Part shown: positions 53,060-64,000 of the stretch, piece by piece | Numbering within the stretch: the first letter of the stretch is position 1 | Layout: each line of letters opens with the position of its first letter | Source: Sedimentibacter saalensis | GTDB taxonomy: Bacteria; Bacillota; Clostridia; Tissierellales; Sedimentibacteraceae | Assembly: GCF_007830175.1 (NCBI RefSeq) | Contig: NZ_VLKH01000005.1 | Span: forward strand, 1 to 64,000 | Length of the DNA: 64,000 nucleotides | Direction: 5' to 3' | The notes under the pieces: model-generated | What the model was told of the DNA's origin: nothing | Databases searched by the model: none | What the model saw: only the letters and a program-made list of their open reading frames with translations | Position numbers and translations under genes: made by a program

Positions 53060-53551
53060 TTAATATGCGTTTGCAATTATTTTAATTATATCGTCCAGGC
53101 TTGTACCAACTTCAATTTCATATGTACCGCTTCTTAGTTTTGTATCAAGTCCAAGTTCTACGGATCTGTTTAAAAATTCGTTTGTGTCGCTAATAAGATT
53201 TGAACTTTGAAGTATTTTAGCAATGCTTGAAGGAAAAGAGCCTTCAGGAATTTCAACTGTTGCAATAAGTCCGCTTGGGGCAGGGGTGTCAGGTGTTTCA
53301 CCTTCTGGTTTTTCAGGGTTTTCAGCATCATCAGGATCATCCGGTGTTTGCGGGTTTTTTGAATTGTTATATTCTTCTTCTGCAATAATCTGAGGCAAAT
53401 CAGAAAGTTTGTCTTTTTCGATTCCTCTGTTAAATAAAATATCAAATCTCCATCCTAATATTAATACCATTACAACAATTACTACTATTATTAAACCGTA
53501 GTCGGTAATATTATATATAAAGTCTCTTATTGCATTTATTATTGTTTTCAT
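53060..53551 (-). CDS. Membrane-anchored protein with a MltG-like/LysM-like C-terminal domain
   Basis: A 163-residue protein: one N-terminal membrane helix (about 15-35), a long acidic Pro/Glu/Asp linker (about 60-100), then a domain of some 60 residues (VEIPEGSFPSSIAKIL, LRSGTYEIEVGTSLDDII) like the N-terminal LysM-like part of endolytic transglycosylase MltG. The catalytic MltG domain is absent, so it is not that enzyme. Possibly a cell-wall-binding or accessory protein. ATG 53551 is chosen since AAGGAGT lies six bases upstream; an ATG at 53554 and one at 53575 are less likely. Confidence 0.75.
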   Translation of the reverse strand: MKTIINAIRDFIYNITDYGLIIVVIVVMVLILGWRFDILFNRGIEKDKLSDLPQIIAEEEYNNSKNPQTPDDPDDAENPEKPEGETPDTPAPSGLIATVEIPEGSFPSSIAKILQSSNLISDTNEFLNRSVELGLDTKLRSGTYEIEVGTSLDDIIKIIANAY

Positions 53552-53696
53552 CATCCACTCCTTGTTTATTATCAAGTAACTAACATTTTAACACAAAAAT
53601 GGCTGATTTACAATAACCAAAAACATGTAATTATTTCTGGGTTAAAAATTTCATGTCTGGAAGAAGAAATAGAACTGATGAATAATTTAAAATTGC

Positions 53697-53724
53697 TTGC
53701 TATAGTAGATGTTATTGGTATAAT
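53697..53724 (+). promoter_or_regulatory. Likely promoter for the pseudouridine synthase gene
   Basis: TTGCTA (53697-53702), 16 bases, TATAAT (53719-53724). Confidence 0.55.
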
Positions 53725-53761
53725 ATATAGATACTTAAAAAAATAACCAATTGGAGAAAAT

Positions 53762-54676
53762 ATGAAAGAAATATTAATAACTAAAAATGAAGAAGGACAA
53801 AGACTTGACAGATTTCTGAAAAAGTATCTCAATAAGGCAAACCAGTCATTTATATATAAAATGCTAAGGAAAAAAAACATTAAATTAAACAATTTGAAGG
53901 CAGAGCCTGAGGAGGTACTTAAAAAAGATGACCTTGTCCAGCTTTATTTATCCGATGAAACAATTGACAAATTCAGGGAGAAAAAAAGTTTGATTGAAAC
54001 GGACATACATTTCGTTCCGGTATATGAGGACGATAATATTCTTGTTGTAAATAAACCCATAGGATTAAGCTCTCAGCCTGATGAAACAAGTGATGTCAAT
54101 CTGGTTGATGAAATTAAAATGTACCTTGATGCAAAGGAAGAAAACATAAGCTTTACATTCAAACCGGCAGTGTGCAACAGGCTTGACAAGAATACATCAG
54201 GACTTGTGATTGCAGCTAAAAATTATGATGCTTTAAAACAGACTAACAAGGCAATAAGGGAAAGAGCAATCAAAAAATACTACAAGGCCAAGGTTCACGG
54301 TATTATAAAACAGGATATTGAGCTAAAGGATTACCTCATAAAGGATGAATCAAGAAACATGGTAAGAATAGTAAAAGAACAAGAAGAAAATGCCAAATTG
54401 GTAATTACAAATGCTCATCCTTTAAAAACAGAAGGAAATTTCACATGGCTTGAAATAGAAATTGAAACCGGAAGAGCACATCAGATAAGAGCACATTTGT
54501 CTTCCATAGGTCACCCTATAGTAGGAGACAAAAAATACGGAAGGAAAGACGATGAAAAACATCAGCTGCTTCATGCCTACAAGCTTGTTCTGGATGGATA
54601 TGAAGGTGAGCTTGAATATCTGAACAAAATGGAAATAATTTCAGATGTGGACGAAAGGAAAACTTTGAAGCAATAA
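53762..54676 (+). CDS. RluA-family pseudouridine synthase
   Basis: Isomerises uridine in rRNA or tRNA. The 304 residues have an S4 RNA-binding domain (about 12-75) and a catalytic domain with the Asp in VCNRLDKNTSGLVIAAKN and the GRAHQIRAHLSSIGHPIVGD block. Length and S4 domain fit RluC/RluD-like enzymes; the target site cannot be read. It is followed nine bases later by the kinase-like gene, so they form an operon. Confidence 0.92.
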   Translation: MKEILITKNEEGQRLDRFLKKYLNKANQSFIYKMLRKKNIKLNNLKAEPEEVLKKDDLVQLYLSDETIDKFREKKSLIETDIHFVPVYEDDNILVVNKPIGLSSQPDETSDVNLVDEIKMYLDAKEENISFTFKPAVCNRLDKNTSGLVIAAKNYDALKQTNKAIRERAIKKYYKAKVHGIIKQDIELKDYLIKDESRNMVRIVKEQEENAKLVITNAHPLKTEGNFTWLEIEIETGRAHQIRAHLSSIGHPIVGDKKYGRKDDEKHQLLHAYKLVLDGYEGELEYLNKMEIISDVDERKTLKQ

Positions 54677-54685
54677 GGAGGATTC

Positions 54686-56341
54686 ATGAAAATTATACTT
54701 GCAGGAGAAAAAAATCAAACAGTGGAAATAGGTGAGGATGAATCACTTTTTGATCTTCTTAAAAGAATCCATAAGGATGATTACACAAAGTATCTTGGAA
54801 TAAAAGTAAACAACAAGCTACAGGATCTTCAGGGGGCAAAATTTAAAGAAAACGACAAAATTGAGTTCATCGACATAAGCGATAAAGATGGCAACAGAAT
54901 TTACGTCAGGACGTTAACTATGATTTACATAAAAGCATGTAAGGACATTTTTGACCAAATAGACGTATGCATTGTCAATTCCCTAAGCAAGGGTCTTTAT
55001 ACAGAACTTAAGAATAAACATCTGGTAGACAACAAACTGCTTGAAGAAATCAGAACGAGAATGCAGGAAATCATAGATCAAAAAAGGCCCATAAATACAA
55101 GACTCATGAAAGTTGAAAAAGCAATGGAGATTTTTAAAAAACAAAATCTTCAGGATAAAATTGAGCTTCTTACGCAATGGGGCAAGAAAGACATAAGAGT
55201 TTGCGAACTTGACGGATATTATGATACATTTTACGGATACATTGCTCCAAACACAGAATTTGTTAAAGAATTTGATTTGAGACTTTTTTCACCGGGCATT
55301 ATTTTAAATTATCCTACAAAGGAAAGCAACTTTGAAATTCCTGAATATATTGTACAGGAGAAACTTTCCAAAGTTTTTAAAGAAGCTGAAGATTGGGGGA
55401 AGATAATGGATGTTGGATATGTGGGTTCTTTGAACAAAAAAATCATAAACAATACAATTGACGACATGATAAGAGTCAATGAAGCGCTCCATGAGAAAAA
55501 AATAGCCTACATTGCTGATGAAATTTCAAATGATACAAACATAAAAATAGTTTTAATAGCAGGTCCGTCATCCTCAGGGAAAACCACATTTGCACAGAGG
55601 CTTTCTATTCAGCTAAGAGTGAATGGCAAAAAAACTTATGCTCTTTCTTTAGACGATTATTTTGTTGACAGGGAACATACTCCCAAAGATGAAAACGGAG
55701 AATTTGATTTTGAAACAATTGATGCCCTGGATCTTGAGCTTTTCAATGAACAGCTCTTAAGCCTTATGGCATGCGAAGAAGTTCAAATACCTACATTTAA
55801 CTTCAAATCAGGAAAAAGGGAATACACAAAAGATGTTGTTAAGCTTACAAATGACCACATCATCATAATTGAAGGAATTCATGGTCTAAATGACAAGCTT
55901 ACAAAAAACATTCCTCAAAAAAATAAGTTCAGAATATACATAAGTGCGCTTACGCAGCTTAATATTGATAATCACAACCGAATTTCAACTTCCGACTTGA
56001 GACTTGTAAGGCGAATTGTAAGAGACAACACTCACAGAGGCAACAATGTCTACAAGACCATGGAACTTTGGGATAATGTTGTTAAAGGAACAGAAAAGTA
56101 TATTTTTCCTCACCAGGAAAATGCAGATGCCATATTTAACTCTGCTCTTGTTTATGAGCTCAGCGTCCTGAAAAAATATGCAGAGCCTCTTGTTAAGGAA
56201 ATAAAAAAAGACAGTATATTTTATCCTGAAAGGCAGAGACTGTTGAAATTTTTCAGCTATTTCAAATCAATTGATGATGAAAGTGCAATTCCAAACACAT
56301 CAATTTTAAGGGAATTTATCGGAGGAAGCTGTTTTGAATAA
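54686..56341 (+). CDS. Nucleoside (uridine-like) kinase with N-terminal TGS/ThrRS-like domain
   Basis: The 551 residues begin with a TGS-like domain (about 1-70), then a ThrRS-second-domain-like region (about 70-270), and a P-loop kinase domain of the phosphoribulokinase/uridine kinase family (about 285-480) with Walker A AGPSSSGKTTFAQRL, YALSLDDYFVDREHTP and IIIEGIHGLND. Proteins of this layout are common in Clostridia, usually annotated as nucleoside kinase; the substrate has not been settled to my knowledge. AAGGAGG precedes the ATG. Confidence 0.88.
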   Translation: MKIILAGEKNQTVEIGEDESLFDLLKRIHKDDYTKYLGIKVNNKLQDLQGAKFKENDKIEFIDISDKDGNRIYVRTLTMIYIKACKDIFDQIDVCIVNSLSKGLYTELKNKHLVDNKLLEEIRTRMQEIIDQKRPINTRLMKVEKAMEIFKKQNLQDKIELLTQWGKKDIRVCELDGYYDTFYGYIAPNTEFVKEFDLRLFSPGIILNYPTKESNFEIPEYIVQEKLSKVFKEAEDWGKIMDVGYVGSLNKKIINNTIDDMIRVNEALHEKKIAYIADEISNDTNIKIVLIAGPSSSGKTTFAQRLSIQLRVNGKKTYALSLDDYFVDREHTPKDENGEFDFETIDALDLELFNEQLLSLMACEEVQIPTFNFKSGKREYTKDVVKLTNDHIIIIEGIHGLNDKLTKNIPQKNKFRIYISALTQLNIDNHNRISTSDLRLVRRIVRDNTHRGNNVYKTMELWDNVVKGTEKYIFPHQENADAIFNSALVYELSVLKKYAEPLVKEIKKDSIFYPERQRLLKFFSYFKSIDDESAIPNTSILREFIGGSCFE

Positions 56342-56403
56342 GTTAAGAATTAATAACACGGGCGGACACAAGATCCGCCCCTACACTTTTAATGATTAAA
56401 AGT
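56342..56403. repeat. REP-like element with two palindromes between convergent genes
   Basis: GTTAAGAATTAA at 56342-56353, then GGGCGGA (56360-56366) pairing with TCCGCCC (56374-56380) followed by CTACA, then ACTTTTAAT-G-ATTAAAAGT (56385-56403), which overlaps the rodA stop. GGGGCGGA-type hairpins next to such repeats are dispersed in many Firmicutes. The GC-rich core stands out from its surroundings. It may also end both transcripts. Confidence 0.6.
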
Positions 56404-57547
56404 CGTTCATGTCTATTTTGCCGCGTTTCATTCCAACTCCCAGAGCCAGACCAATACTTACCATGTTCACCAGCATGAACGTTCCTCCGGAGCTTATGAA
56501 TGGAAGGGGGATTCCGGTTACTGGCATGAGACCCATGGTCATTCCTATGTTTTCAAAGATGTGAAACAAAAGCATTGCTGTTATTCCGGTTACTATGAGG
56601 GAACCAAATAAGTTTGCAGCATGTCGTGCAATTCTTATAAGTCGGTACAATAAAAGCGCATAAAGGAGCAAAAGCCCAAGGCCTCCTACCAGTCCCAGCT
56701 CTTCGCCTATTACTGCAAATATGAAGTCTGTTTCCTTTGTCGGAAGGTAACCAAGCTGATTTTGAACGCCTTTGTAAAGACCTCTTCCGTAAATCATGCC
56801 GGATCCAATGGCTGTCTTTGACTGAATTACCTGGTAACCTGTGTCTTCCGGGTCAAGCTCAGGATAAAAGAACGTAACTATTCTGTCTATTCTGTAATCT
56901 TCGTTGGGAGTGTAGTCCTTCATTATGAAATAAAATGAGATCAGCCCTATTACAAGCATTATAAGTGCAAGGATTATGACTGCAATAATATATTTTCTGT
57001 CTATTCCTGATACAAAAATCATTACTGCTATGAAAAATATGAAAACTAAAGCAGTTCCAAGGTCAGGCTGCATAAGAATCAGTGCAACAGGAAAGAAAGC
57101 AAACACGAGCACCTTAATAAGCACAACAGGTTCGTTGATGTTGTCCTTGTTAATGTCGATAAACTTTGCAACAGATATAATAACTCCAAACTTTGCAAGT
57201 TCAGATGGCTGGAAAACCACAGGACCTATTGCGATCCAGCTCCTAACATCACCCCATTCAGAGGCGCTTACAGGATTAATGAGTACGTATAGAAGAAGTA
57301 TTACCGACACTCCGTAAATTGGAAGGTAAAAGCTTCCGTAAATATCAAAATCAATCATTACGAGAAAAAACATCACACCCAAACCAAGGGCAAAAGCAAC
57401 TATTTGTGTTTTAAGGTATGGTTCGCTTCCCGAAGCTTTGCTCATGGTGGCGCTGTTAATTATTATAAATCCGTAAATACACAATGCAATTGTTGTAAAA
57501 AACAATATAAAATCAAACCTTTTAAGTTTGTTATCCTTCTTGAACAT
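56396..57547 (-). CDS. rodA: Peptidoglycan glycosyltransferase RodA (SEDS family)
   Basis: A SEDS membrane glycosyltransferase of 383 residues that polymerises lipid II for lateral wall growth. It has about ten helices, the conserved WIAIGPVVFQPSELAK block, the catalytic-loop region with Asp in LMQPDLGTALVF, and the C-terminal PVTGIPLPFISSGG signature. FtsW and SpoVE look alike; length and lack of division-gene neighbours favour RodA. A TATAAT (minus strand) lies about 30 bases upstream. Confidence 0.88.
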   Translation of the reverse strand: MFKKDNKLKRFDFILFFTTIALCIYGFIIINSATMSKASGSEPYLKTQIVAFALGLGVMFFLVMIDFDIYGSFYLPIYGVSVILLLYVLINPVSASEWGDVRSWIAIGPVVFQPSELAKFGVIISVAKFIDINKDNINEPVVLIKVLVFAFFPVALILMQPDLGTALVFIFFIAVMIFVSGIDRKYIIAVIILALIMLVIGLISFYFIMKDYTPNEDYRIDRIVTFFYPELDPEDTGYQVIQSKTAIGSGMIYGRGLYKGVQNQLGYLPTKETDFIFAVIGEELGLVGGLGLLLLYALLLYRLIRIARHAANLFGSLIVTGITAMLLFHIFENIGMTMGLMPVTGIPLPFISSGGTFMLVNMVSIGLALGVGMKRGKIDMNDF

Positions 57548-57658
57548 ATCTATCTCCGTTTGTGTTTTTTTAAATTATAACATACTTTGCAACAATGCAA
57601 AACATAATTTTAATCAAAAAGATTTACTTAAATGCTGATTTGAAAGGGTAAAAAGTTC

Positions 57659-57703
57659 TTAACAACAGAACAAATGTATGCTATAATGAAAAACAATAGC
57701 ATA
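57659..57703 (+). promoter_or_regulatory. ruvCAB promoter with a LexA-like box
   Basis: TTAACA (57659-57664), 17 bases, TATAAT (57682-57687). The spacer contains AGAACAAATGTATG (57667-57680), matching the Gram-positive LexA consensus CGAAC-N4-GTTYG at most positions. An inverted repeat TATGCTAT/ATAGCATA (57677-57684, 57696-57703) overlaps the -10 box. SOS control is plausible. Confidence 0.65.
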
Positions 57704-57753
57704 CTGAAAATGAACAATATAATTGCTTTATGAATAAACAATGAGGTATTCAT

Positions 57754-58251
57754 ATGATTATATTTGGAATAGACCCGGGCCTTGCCATTTCAGGCTACGG
57801 TATAGTAAATTATGCTGGAAATAAGTTTGAAATAATTGAATACGGTGCTGTTATAACATCAAGCTTCGATGAATATCCTAAAAGACTTAAAATAATCTAT
57901 GACAGGTATACGGAGCTTTTTGAAATGTACAAGCCTGAGGCCGTTGCAGTAGAGGAATTGTTTTACAACAAAAATACAAAGACAGCCATGGCAATAGCAC
58001 AATCAAGAGGAGTTCACCTCTTGGCTGCAGCTAACAAAAATATACCTCTTTATGAATACACACCGCTTCAGATAAAACAAGGCACTGTCGGATATGGAAG
58101 GGCTCAAAAAAAACAGGTACAGGAAATGGTAAGACTGATTTTAAAGCTTGAACAGGTTCCAAAGCCTGACGATGCTGCCGACGGTCTGGCAGCGGCAATT
58201 TGCCATGCCCATTCCCTTAAATTTGCAGAAAATTTCAGGATAAAATATTAA
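57754..58251 (+). CDS. ruvC: Crossover junction endodeoxyribonuclease RuvC
   Basis: Resolves Holliday junctions. The 165-residue protein starts [17 protein letters not shown] (first catalytic Asp), has [15 protein letters not shown] (Glu) and [18 protein letters not shown] (late Asp pair). AGGTATTC precedes the ATG. It leads the ruvCAB operon, 46 bases before ruvA. Confidence 0.96.
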   Translation: MIIFGIDPGLAISGYGIVNYAGNKFEIIEYGAVITSSFDEYPKRLKIIYDRYTELFEMYKPEAVAVEELFYNKNTKTAMAIAQSRGVHLLAAANKNIPLYEYTPLQIKQGTVGYGRAQKKQVQEMVRLILKLEQVPKPDDAADGLAAAICHAHSLKFAENFRIKY

Positions 58252-58297
58252 CTACTTACAAACTGATACAGGTTTACGGCTCGCTTCGGAGGATATT

Positions 58298-58891
58298 ATG
58301 ATAAGCTACATCAAAGGAGAAATTGCTAAAAAAGGTCTGGATTACATAATCATTGATAACAACAACATGGGATATTACATAAGCACATCTTTTTCCACCC
58401 TAAATAAACTTAAGGAAAAAGATCATGCCATGATACTCACATACATGCACGTAAGAGAAGACATAGTGGCTCTTTTCGGATTTTTGACTCAGGATGAAAT
58501 GGATTTGTTCAAGAAGCTCATAACAGTGAACGGAATTGGTCCTAAGGCCGGGCTTGCGGTTCTTTCAACCTATGAAACCAACACCATAAAGGAAATAATT
58601 TTAAAAGAAGATGCAAACAGAATGTCAAAGGTTCCGGGCATCGGCAAGAAGACTGCAAGCAAAATTATCCTTGAACTAAAGGACAAAGTTGGAACACTGG
58701 ATAGCCTGACTGTTGGAGAAAGTGAAACTGTCACAGGCAGAGATACATCTGATATTTTAGATGCGCTTATTTCTTTGGGCTTTAATTCTAATGACGCAAA
58801 AAATGCTCTTGATTCCATGGATATTGAAGGCAAGAGTGAAAACGACATAATCAAGGAAGCATTGAAAAATATTACTAGGCAGGTATTATGA
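58298..58891 (+). CDS. ruvA: Holliday junction branch migration protein RuvA
   Basis: Junction-binding tetramer subunit, 197 residues: [21 protein letters not shown]-fold, the helix-hairpin-helix motifs [16 protein letters not shown] and [19 protein letters not shown], and a C-terminal domain III that contacts RuvB. GGAGG precedes the ATG. Confidence 0.96.
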   Translation: MISYIKGEIAKKGLDYIIIDNNNMGYYISTSFSTLNKLKEKDHAMILTYMHVREDIVALFGFLTQDEMDLFKKLITVNGIGPKAGLAVLSTYETNTIKEIILKEDANRMSKVPGIGKKTASKIILELKDKVGTLDSLTVGESETVTGRDTSDILDALISLGFNSNDAKNALDSMDIEGKSENDIIKEALKNITRQVL

Positions 58892-59928
58892 TGTTTGAAA
58901 GAGATAATGAAATAGTTGCAAGCACATTAAACATCGGGGATGAGGACCTGGAATTAAGCTTAAGACCCCAGAGGCTTGTACAGTACATAGGACAAAATAA
59001 AGTTAAGGAAGTTCTGGGTATTTTTATTGAATCGGCAAAAATGAGGAATCAGCCTCTTGACCACGTGTTGCTTTCTGGACCTCCGGGACTTGGAAAAACA
59101 ACGCTGGCCAATATAATATCCAATGAGATGGGTGTTAACATAAGAGTCACGTCAGGTCCTGCCATAGAAAGACCGGGAGATCTGGCTGCAATACTTACAA
59201 ATTTAAATGAAAATGACGTGCTGTTCATCGATGAAATTCACAGACTCAACAAGACTGTTGAAGAAATAATGTATCCTGCACTGGAAGATTATGCTCTGGA
59301 TATAATAATTGGAAAGGGTCCTTCTGCCAGGTCCATACGCCTTGACCTTCCAAAGTTTACATTAATAGGAGCAACAACACGCTCAGGAATGCTGGCTTCT
59401 CCTCTTCGTGACCGCTTCGGCGTAATGTGTACTCTGGATTTTTACAATGCTGATGACCTTAAGGAAATAGTTCTTCGTTCAGCAGGAATAATAAATGTTG
59501 AAATAAATGATAGCGGAGCAGAAGAAATTGCAAGGCGTTCAAGAGGAACTCCACGTATAGCCAACAGGCTTTTAAAACGTGTGAGAGATTATGCAATTGT
59601 TAAATGCAACGGCAAAATAGATTTAAAGACTGCTGACAGCGCCCTTAAAATGCTTGAAATAGATGAAATGGGTCTGGACAAGCTTGACAGGAGAATACTC
59701 AATACAATAATTGAATATTACAGAGGCGGGCCAGTTGGTCTTGACACTCTTGCAGCTTCCATAGGTGAAGAAAAAGTTACAATTGAGGATGTTTATGAAC
59801 CTTACCTCCTTCAGATTGGGTACTTGAACCGTACACCCAGAGGAAGAGTTGTTACGGAAATGGGATATAGGCACGTAAATAAAGTTAAAAAAAATATTGG
59901 ACAGATGACAATTGATTTCGAGGGGTAG
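58888..59928 (+). CDS. ruvB: Holliday junction branch migration ATPase RuvB
   Basis: Hexameric AAA+ motor of branch migration, 346 residues: [18 protein letters not shown], Walker [12 protein letters not shown], Walker [11 protein letters not shown], sensor [10 protein letters not shown] and the winged-helix end [12 protein letters not shown]. Two overlapping ATG codons (58888, 58891) exist; the first overlaps the ruvA stop by four bases. Confidence 0.96.
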   Translation: MMFERDNEIVASTLNIGDEDLELSLRPQRLVQYIGQNKVKEVLGIFIESAKMRNQPLDHVLLSGPPGLGKTTLANIISNEMGVNIRVTSGPAIERPGDLAAILTNLNENDVLFIDEIHRLNKTVEEIMYPALEDYALDIIIGKGPSARSIRLDLPKFTLIGATTRSGMLASPLRDRFGVMCTLDFYNADDLKEIVLRSAGIINVEINDSGAEEIARRSRGTPRIANRLLKRVRDYAIVKCNGKIDLKTADSALKMLEIDEMGLDKLDRRILNTIIEYYRGGPVGLDTLAASIGEEKVTIEDVYEPYLLQIGYLNRTPRGRVVTEMGYRHVNKVKKNIGQMTIDFEG

Positions 59929-59931
59929 ATT

Positions 59932-61614
59932 ATGAAACTGTTAAAAAAAATTACTGCTGCAACATTAATGATGATATTTTTGATTGTTTTTACATGCTAT
60001 GCACAAGAAGATTATTCAGTTAGGGTGAGAATAAGGTCACCAAGGCTTTACAACCAGCAGGCAAATCTTGCAGGCTACGATGATATTACAGTGTACGAGG
60101 AAGATGAAGAAATTTTTACACTTGGTGACAATTTAAGCATATTGATAGATTCTTACTATGATGGAAACTATAACTTCCTTACTTCAGCAGAATCAGGTGC
60201 TGCTAAATACGGCGCTTTTCACGCAAGGTTGGACGGTACATACAAATCATATGATGAAGCTATGGATGCAGCTGATGACTTTGAAAATACTATGAACGGC
60301 GACTTTTATCCATATTACAACGGAAGAGATTATTATGTTTATGCAGGAAACTTCAAAGACAAAAGTTCAGCAGGCTCATTCCTGGGCAAACTTTCAGGTA
60401 ATGGCATAACAAGCGATGTTGTTTATTCAGACCTTGAGAACATTGTTGTATTCGACAATTACAGCAACATAGTATTCATGTATGAAAAAGAACTTGACAT
60501 AAGATTTTCTTCAATTAAAGGTAATGAAAATATAAACTTGATTAAAATTGACGGAAGACCATACAGAGGAACAATGGGATTTAATATAATCGAGGGAACT
60601 AAGCTCATATCAATAAATTTTGTTCAGCTTGAAGATTACTTGTATGGAGTTGTTCCCAATGAAATAGCAGCTTCATGGGGAATGGAGTCACTGAAGGCTC
60701 AGGCTGTTGCAGCAAGAACTTATGCAGTTTACAGCATAAGACCTAACTCATCATATGGCTATGACCTTGAGGACAATCAAAACAGCCAGGTTTACTGGGG
60801 ATATTCTTATGAAAAACCATCAACAAACAAGGCTGTTGATGAAACAAAAGGTGAGATGATATATTATGATAATAAGCTCATTCAGGCGTTTTATCATTCA
60901 ACCAGCGGCGGAAGCACAGAAAATTCAGAAAATGTGTGGACAGCATCTCTTCCATATGCAAGAGGGGTTAAAGATGAATATTCAGACAAATCAGGCTCAC
61001 CATACAATCAGTGGGTAAAAACTTACACAAAGGATGAAATAATAAAAAAATTAAATGCTGACGGCAACAGTGTAACGGATCTGTATGGCATACAAATTAA
61101 AGAAGTTTCTGAAAATAACAGGGTAATGGAATGTATATTTTTAACTGATAATGGAGAAATTTCATACAAGAAGGAAAATGCAAGGTTGCTTTTGGGACTC
61201 ATGAGCTCATGGTTTAAAATTGAAAACGGAAGTGTATTTTATTTTGCTGACAAAGATTCCATACAAGGTACTGGGGACAATCTAGGGGTGATTCCATCCA
61301 GAGGGATATTGGATAACATTACAGAAAAGAAAGAAGAATCTTCCGGCACAAAAGCTCTTTCTTCAGGAAGTGTGCTTGGGAAATATGCTGTAACAAGCAC
61401 AGGCAACAAAAAAATAGACAAACAAAAGCTTGCCTTCATAAGCTCTGAAGGAGTAAAAATAGTTGATACTAATTCAACACAGTACAGCTTTGACGGAAGA
61501 GGATGGGGTCACGGCATAGGAATGAGCCAGTACGGAGCAAAGGAAATGGCTGCGGAAGGCTTTACATATGATGAGATATTAAAACATTATTATACTGGAG
61601 TAACAATTAAATGA
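59932..61614 (+). CDS. SpoIID/LytB-domain protein
   Basis: A secreted or membrane-anchored 560-residue protein with an N-terminal signal/anchor (about 8-25), a SPOR-like repeat region (about 75-150, [20 protein letters not shown]), and a SpoIID domain (about 230-555: [67 protein letters not shown]). SpoIID is a lytic transglycosylase of engulfment; relatives of this longer form occur next to ruv/queA/tgt in Clostridia, so this need not be the SpoIID of the engulfment complex. It begins three bases after ruvB and overlaps queA. Confidence 0.88.
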   Translation: MKLLKKITAATLMMIFLIVFTCYAQEDYSVRVRIRSPRLYNQQANLAGYDDITVYEEDEEIFTLGDNLSILIDSYYDGNYNFLTSAESGAAKYGAFHARLDGTYKSYDEAMDAADDFENTMNGDFYPYYNGRDYYVYAGNFKDKSSAGSFLGKLSGNGITSDVVYSDLENIVVFDNYSNIVFMYEKELDIRFSSIKGNENINLIKIDGRPYRGTMGFNIIEGTKLISINFVQLEDYLYGVVPNEIAASWGMESLKAQAVAARTYAVYSIRPNSSYGYDLEDNQNSQVYWGYSYEKPSTNKAVDETKGEMIYYDNKLIQAFYHSTSGGSTENSENVWTASLPYARGVKDEYSDKSGSPYNQWVKTYTKDEIIKKLNADGNSVTDLYGIQIKEVSENNRVMECIFLTDNGEISYKKENARLLLGLMSSWFKIENGSVFYFADKDSIQGTGDNLGVIPSRGILDNITEKKEESSGTKALSSGSVLGKYAVTSTGNKKIDKQKLAFISSEGVKIVDTNSTQYSFDGRGWGHGIGMSQYGAKEMAAEGFTYDEILKHYYTGVTIK

Positions 61615-62657
61615 TAGAAAATGAGAAAAATTTTAAAACAAGCGATTTTTATTACCACCTTCCTGAAGAACTCATAGCTCAAACTCCCATTAAGGAAAGG
61701 GACCATTCAAGACTTCTGGTTCTTGATAAAAAAACAGGAGCAGTGGAGCACAAACATTTTTACGATGTAATTGATTATTTAAATGCGGGCGACTGCCTGG
61801 TAATCAATGAAACGAAGGTTCTTCCTGCAAGACTTTATGGCACAAGAAAGGACACCGGAGCGGTAATAGAACTTCTTCTTTTAAAAAGAATAGACGACAA
61901 GTGCTGGGAAACCCTGGTGAAGCCGGGAAAGAAGGCAAAAGAGGGAACAGAAATTGTTTTTAAGGAAAATCTTTTGACAGGAATAATAACGGAAGTTCAA
62001 GAAGACGGAAACAGAATCATTAAATTCCAATATGAAGGAATTTTTGAAGAGATACTCGACCAGCTTGGAGAAATGCCTCTTCCTCCTTACATACATGAAA
62101 AGCTTGAGGACAAAAACAGATACCAGACAATTTATGCCAAGAATCCCGGTTCTGCTGCTGCACCAACTGCAGGACTTCACTTCAACGATGAACTGTTAAA
62201 GAAAGTCGAAGAGAAGGGAATTAAAATTGCAAGGCTCACTCTTCATGTGGGGCTTGGAACTTTCAGACCCGTAAAGGCAGAATTTATTTCAGAACATAAA
62301 ATGCATTCTGAATATTACGAGCTTACACAGACAGAAGCAGACAAAATAAATTCTGCAAAAATCGGTGGCTTTAAAGTTTTTTCAGTGGGAACAACAAGCA
62401 CCAGGACTCTTGAAACCATTGGTGATGAAAATGGACTTGTGAGAGCACAAAGCGGGTGGACTGACATATTCATATTCCCGGGATACGAGTACAAAGTGGT
62501 GGATTGTCTGATTACAAATTTCCATCTCCCTGAATCAACGCTTGTGATGCTTGTAAGCGCACTGGCAGGAAAAGAAAATATCATGAATGCATACAATGAA
62601 GCAGTACAAGAAAAATACAGGTTTTTCAGCTTTGGAGATGCAATGCTTATAAAATAA
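61611..62657 (+). CDS. queA: S-adenosylmethionine:tRNA ribosyltransferase-isomerase
   Basis: QueA adds the ribosyl part of S-adenosylmethionine to preQ1 in tRNA, giving epoxyqueuosine. The 348-residue protein has [59 protein letters not shown] and [23 protein letters not shown] overlap with the previous gene. Confidence 0.97.
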   Translation: MIENEKNFKTSDFYYHLPEELIAQTPIKERDHSRLLVLDKKTGAVEHKHFYDVIDYLNAGDCLVINETKVLPARLYGTRKDTGAVIELLLLKRIDDKCWETLVKPGKKAKEGTEIVFKENLLTGIITEVQEDGNRIIKFQYEGIFEEILDQLGEMPLPPYIHEKLEDKNRYQTIYAKNPGSAAAPTAGLHFNDELLKKVEEKGIKIARLTLHVGLGTFRPVKAEFISEHKMHSEYYELTQTEADKINSAKIGGFKVFSVGTTSTRTLETIGDENGLVRAQSGWTDIFIFPGYEYKVVDCLITNFHLPESTLVMLVSALAGKENIMNAYNEAVQEKYRFFSFGDAMLIK

Positions 62658-62669
62658 AAAAGTGGGTGA

Positions 62670-63782
<1,113 letters not shown>

Positions 63783-63799
63783 TAAACCTAGGAGGAAAT

Positions 63800-64000
63800 A
63801 TGCCACAAGAATACAGCGGAATTTTAATGATGGTCATTTTATTTGCAGTAATGTATTTCATGATGATCAGACCACAGAAAAAGAAAGATAAAGAAATAAA
63901 GTCTATGAGAGACAATTTGACAATAGGAGACGAAGTTATCACTATCGGTGGAATCCACGGCAAAGTTGTTAAAGTAAATGATGAAATAATCACACTTGAA
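63800..64000 (+). CDS. yajC: Preprotein translocase accessory subunit YajC (runs off right edge)
   Basis: The first 67 residues are present: a membrane helix (about 7-24, MMVILFAVMYFMMIRPQ), then the basic KKKDKEIKSMRDNLTIGDEV and GGIHGKVV segments typical of YajC, a small partner of SecDF. AGGAGG precedes ATG 63800. The tgt-yajC order is widespread. Confidence 0.93.
   Translation, partial: MPQEYSGILMMVILFAVMYFMMIRPQKKKDKEIKSMRDNLTIGDEVITIGGIHGKVVKVNDEIITLE

Noticed and set aside
53608-53892. Minus-strand ORF of 94 codons
   Set aside because: It overlaps the start of the pseudouridine synthase gene on the opposite strand and lacks a ribosome site.

Overview
The window is a chromosomal segment of a low-GC, Gram-positive anaerobe, most likely an endospore-forming member of the Clostridia or Tissierellia. 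Evidence: strong AGGAGG-type ribosome binding sites, TTGACA/TATAAT promoters, sporulation genes (spmA, spmB, a cwlD-type amidase, a SpoIID-domain protein), an oxygen-sensitive class III ribonucleotide reductase, the oxygen-independent (cbi) route to cobalamin, and many peptide-use genes. A peptide- and amino-acid-fermenting organism of the Sedimentibacter kind would fit, but the genus is a guess.

Layout. 1-315: edge of an IS3-type insertion sequence. 334-5191: membrane glycosyltransferase, CBS-domain membrane protein, FtsH protease. 5344-6436: spmAB. 6437-9195 (minus strand): a little-known signalling locus of an unrecognised 207-aa protein, a 25-residue hydrophobic peptide ORF in a structured leader, a membrane HD-GYP phosphodiesterase and a DUF5317-like membrane protein. 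9353-10069: cwlD. 10138-23325: a complete promoter, cobalamin riboswitch and terminator ahead of thirteen genes (cbiD, F, J, ET, A, B, cobD, a phosphoglycerate-mutase-like gene, cbiP, G, C, L, H), followed by a BtuFCD-type importer (23401-26262) whose leader carries only the 5' half of a cobalamin riboswitch. 26507-29217 (minus): nrdG and nrdD, preceded by a second full cobalamin riboswitch with its own terminator. 29648-32465 (minus): TrkH/TrkA-type potassium uptake.

32771-39435: a canonical sigma-54 promoter with two upstream palindromes drives a multi-subunit iron-sulfur/FAD dehydrogenase of the opine/proline/sarcosine type and leads into an M24 peptidase and a PrpR-type sigma-54 activator. 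39519-49211: membrane dipeptidase, signal peptidase I, PepD dipeptidase and a five-gene oligopeptide ABC transporter. With the M24 peptidase and the dehydrogenase these form a peptide-import, hydrolysis and amino-acid-oxidation module.

49361-57547: HAD phosphatase, small membrane proteins, a TIGR01212 radical SAM protein, several uncharacterised small proteins, an RluA pseudouridine synthase, a uridine-kinase-like protein and RodA. 57659-64000: ruvC-ruvA-ruvB behind a promoter with a LexA-like box, then spoIID-like, queA, tgt and the start of yajC, a common Clostridia gene order.

No tRNA, rRNA or CRISPR array was seen. The most interesting points are the half riboswitch before btuF, the B12 riboswitch over a class III reductase, the HD-GYP/micropeptide locus, the mutase-like gene within the B12 operon, and the sigma-54-controlled split dehydrogenase.
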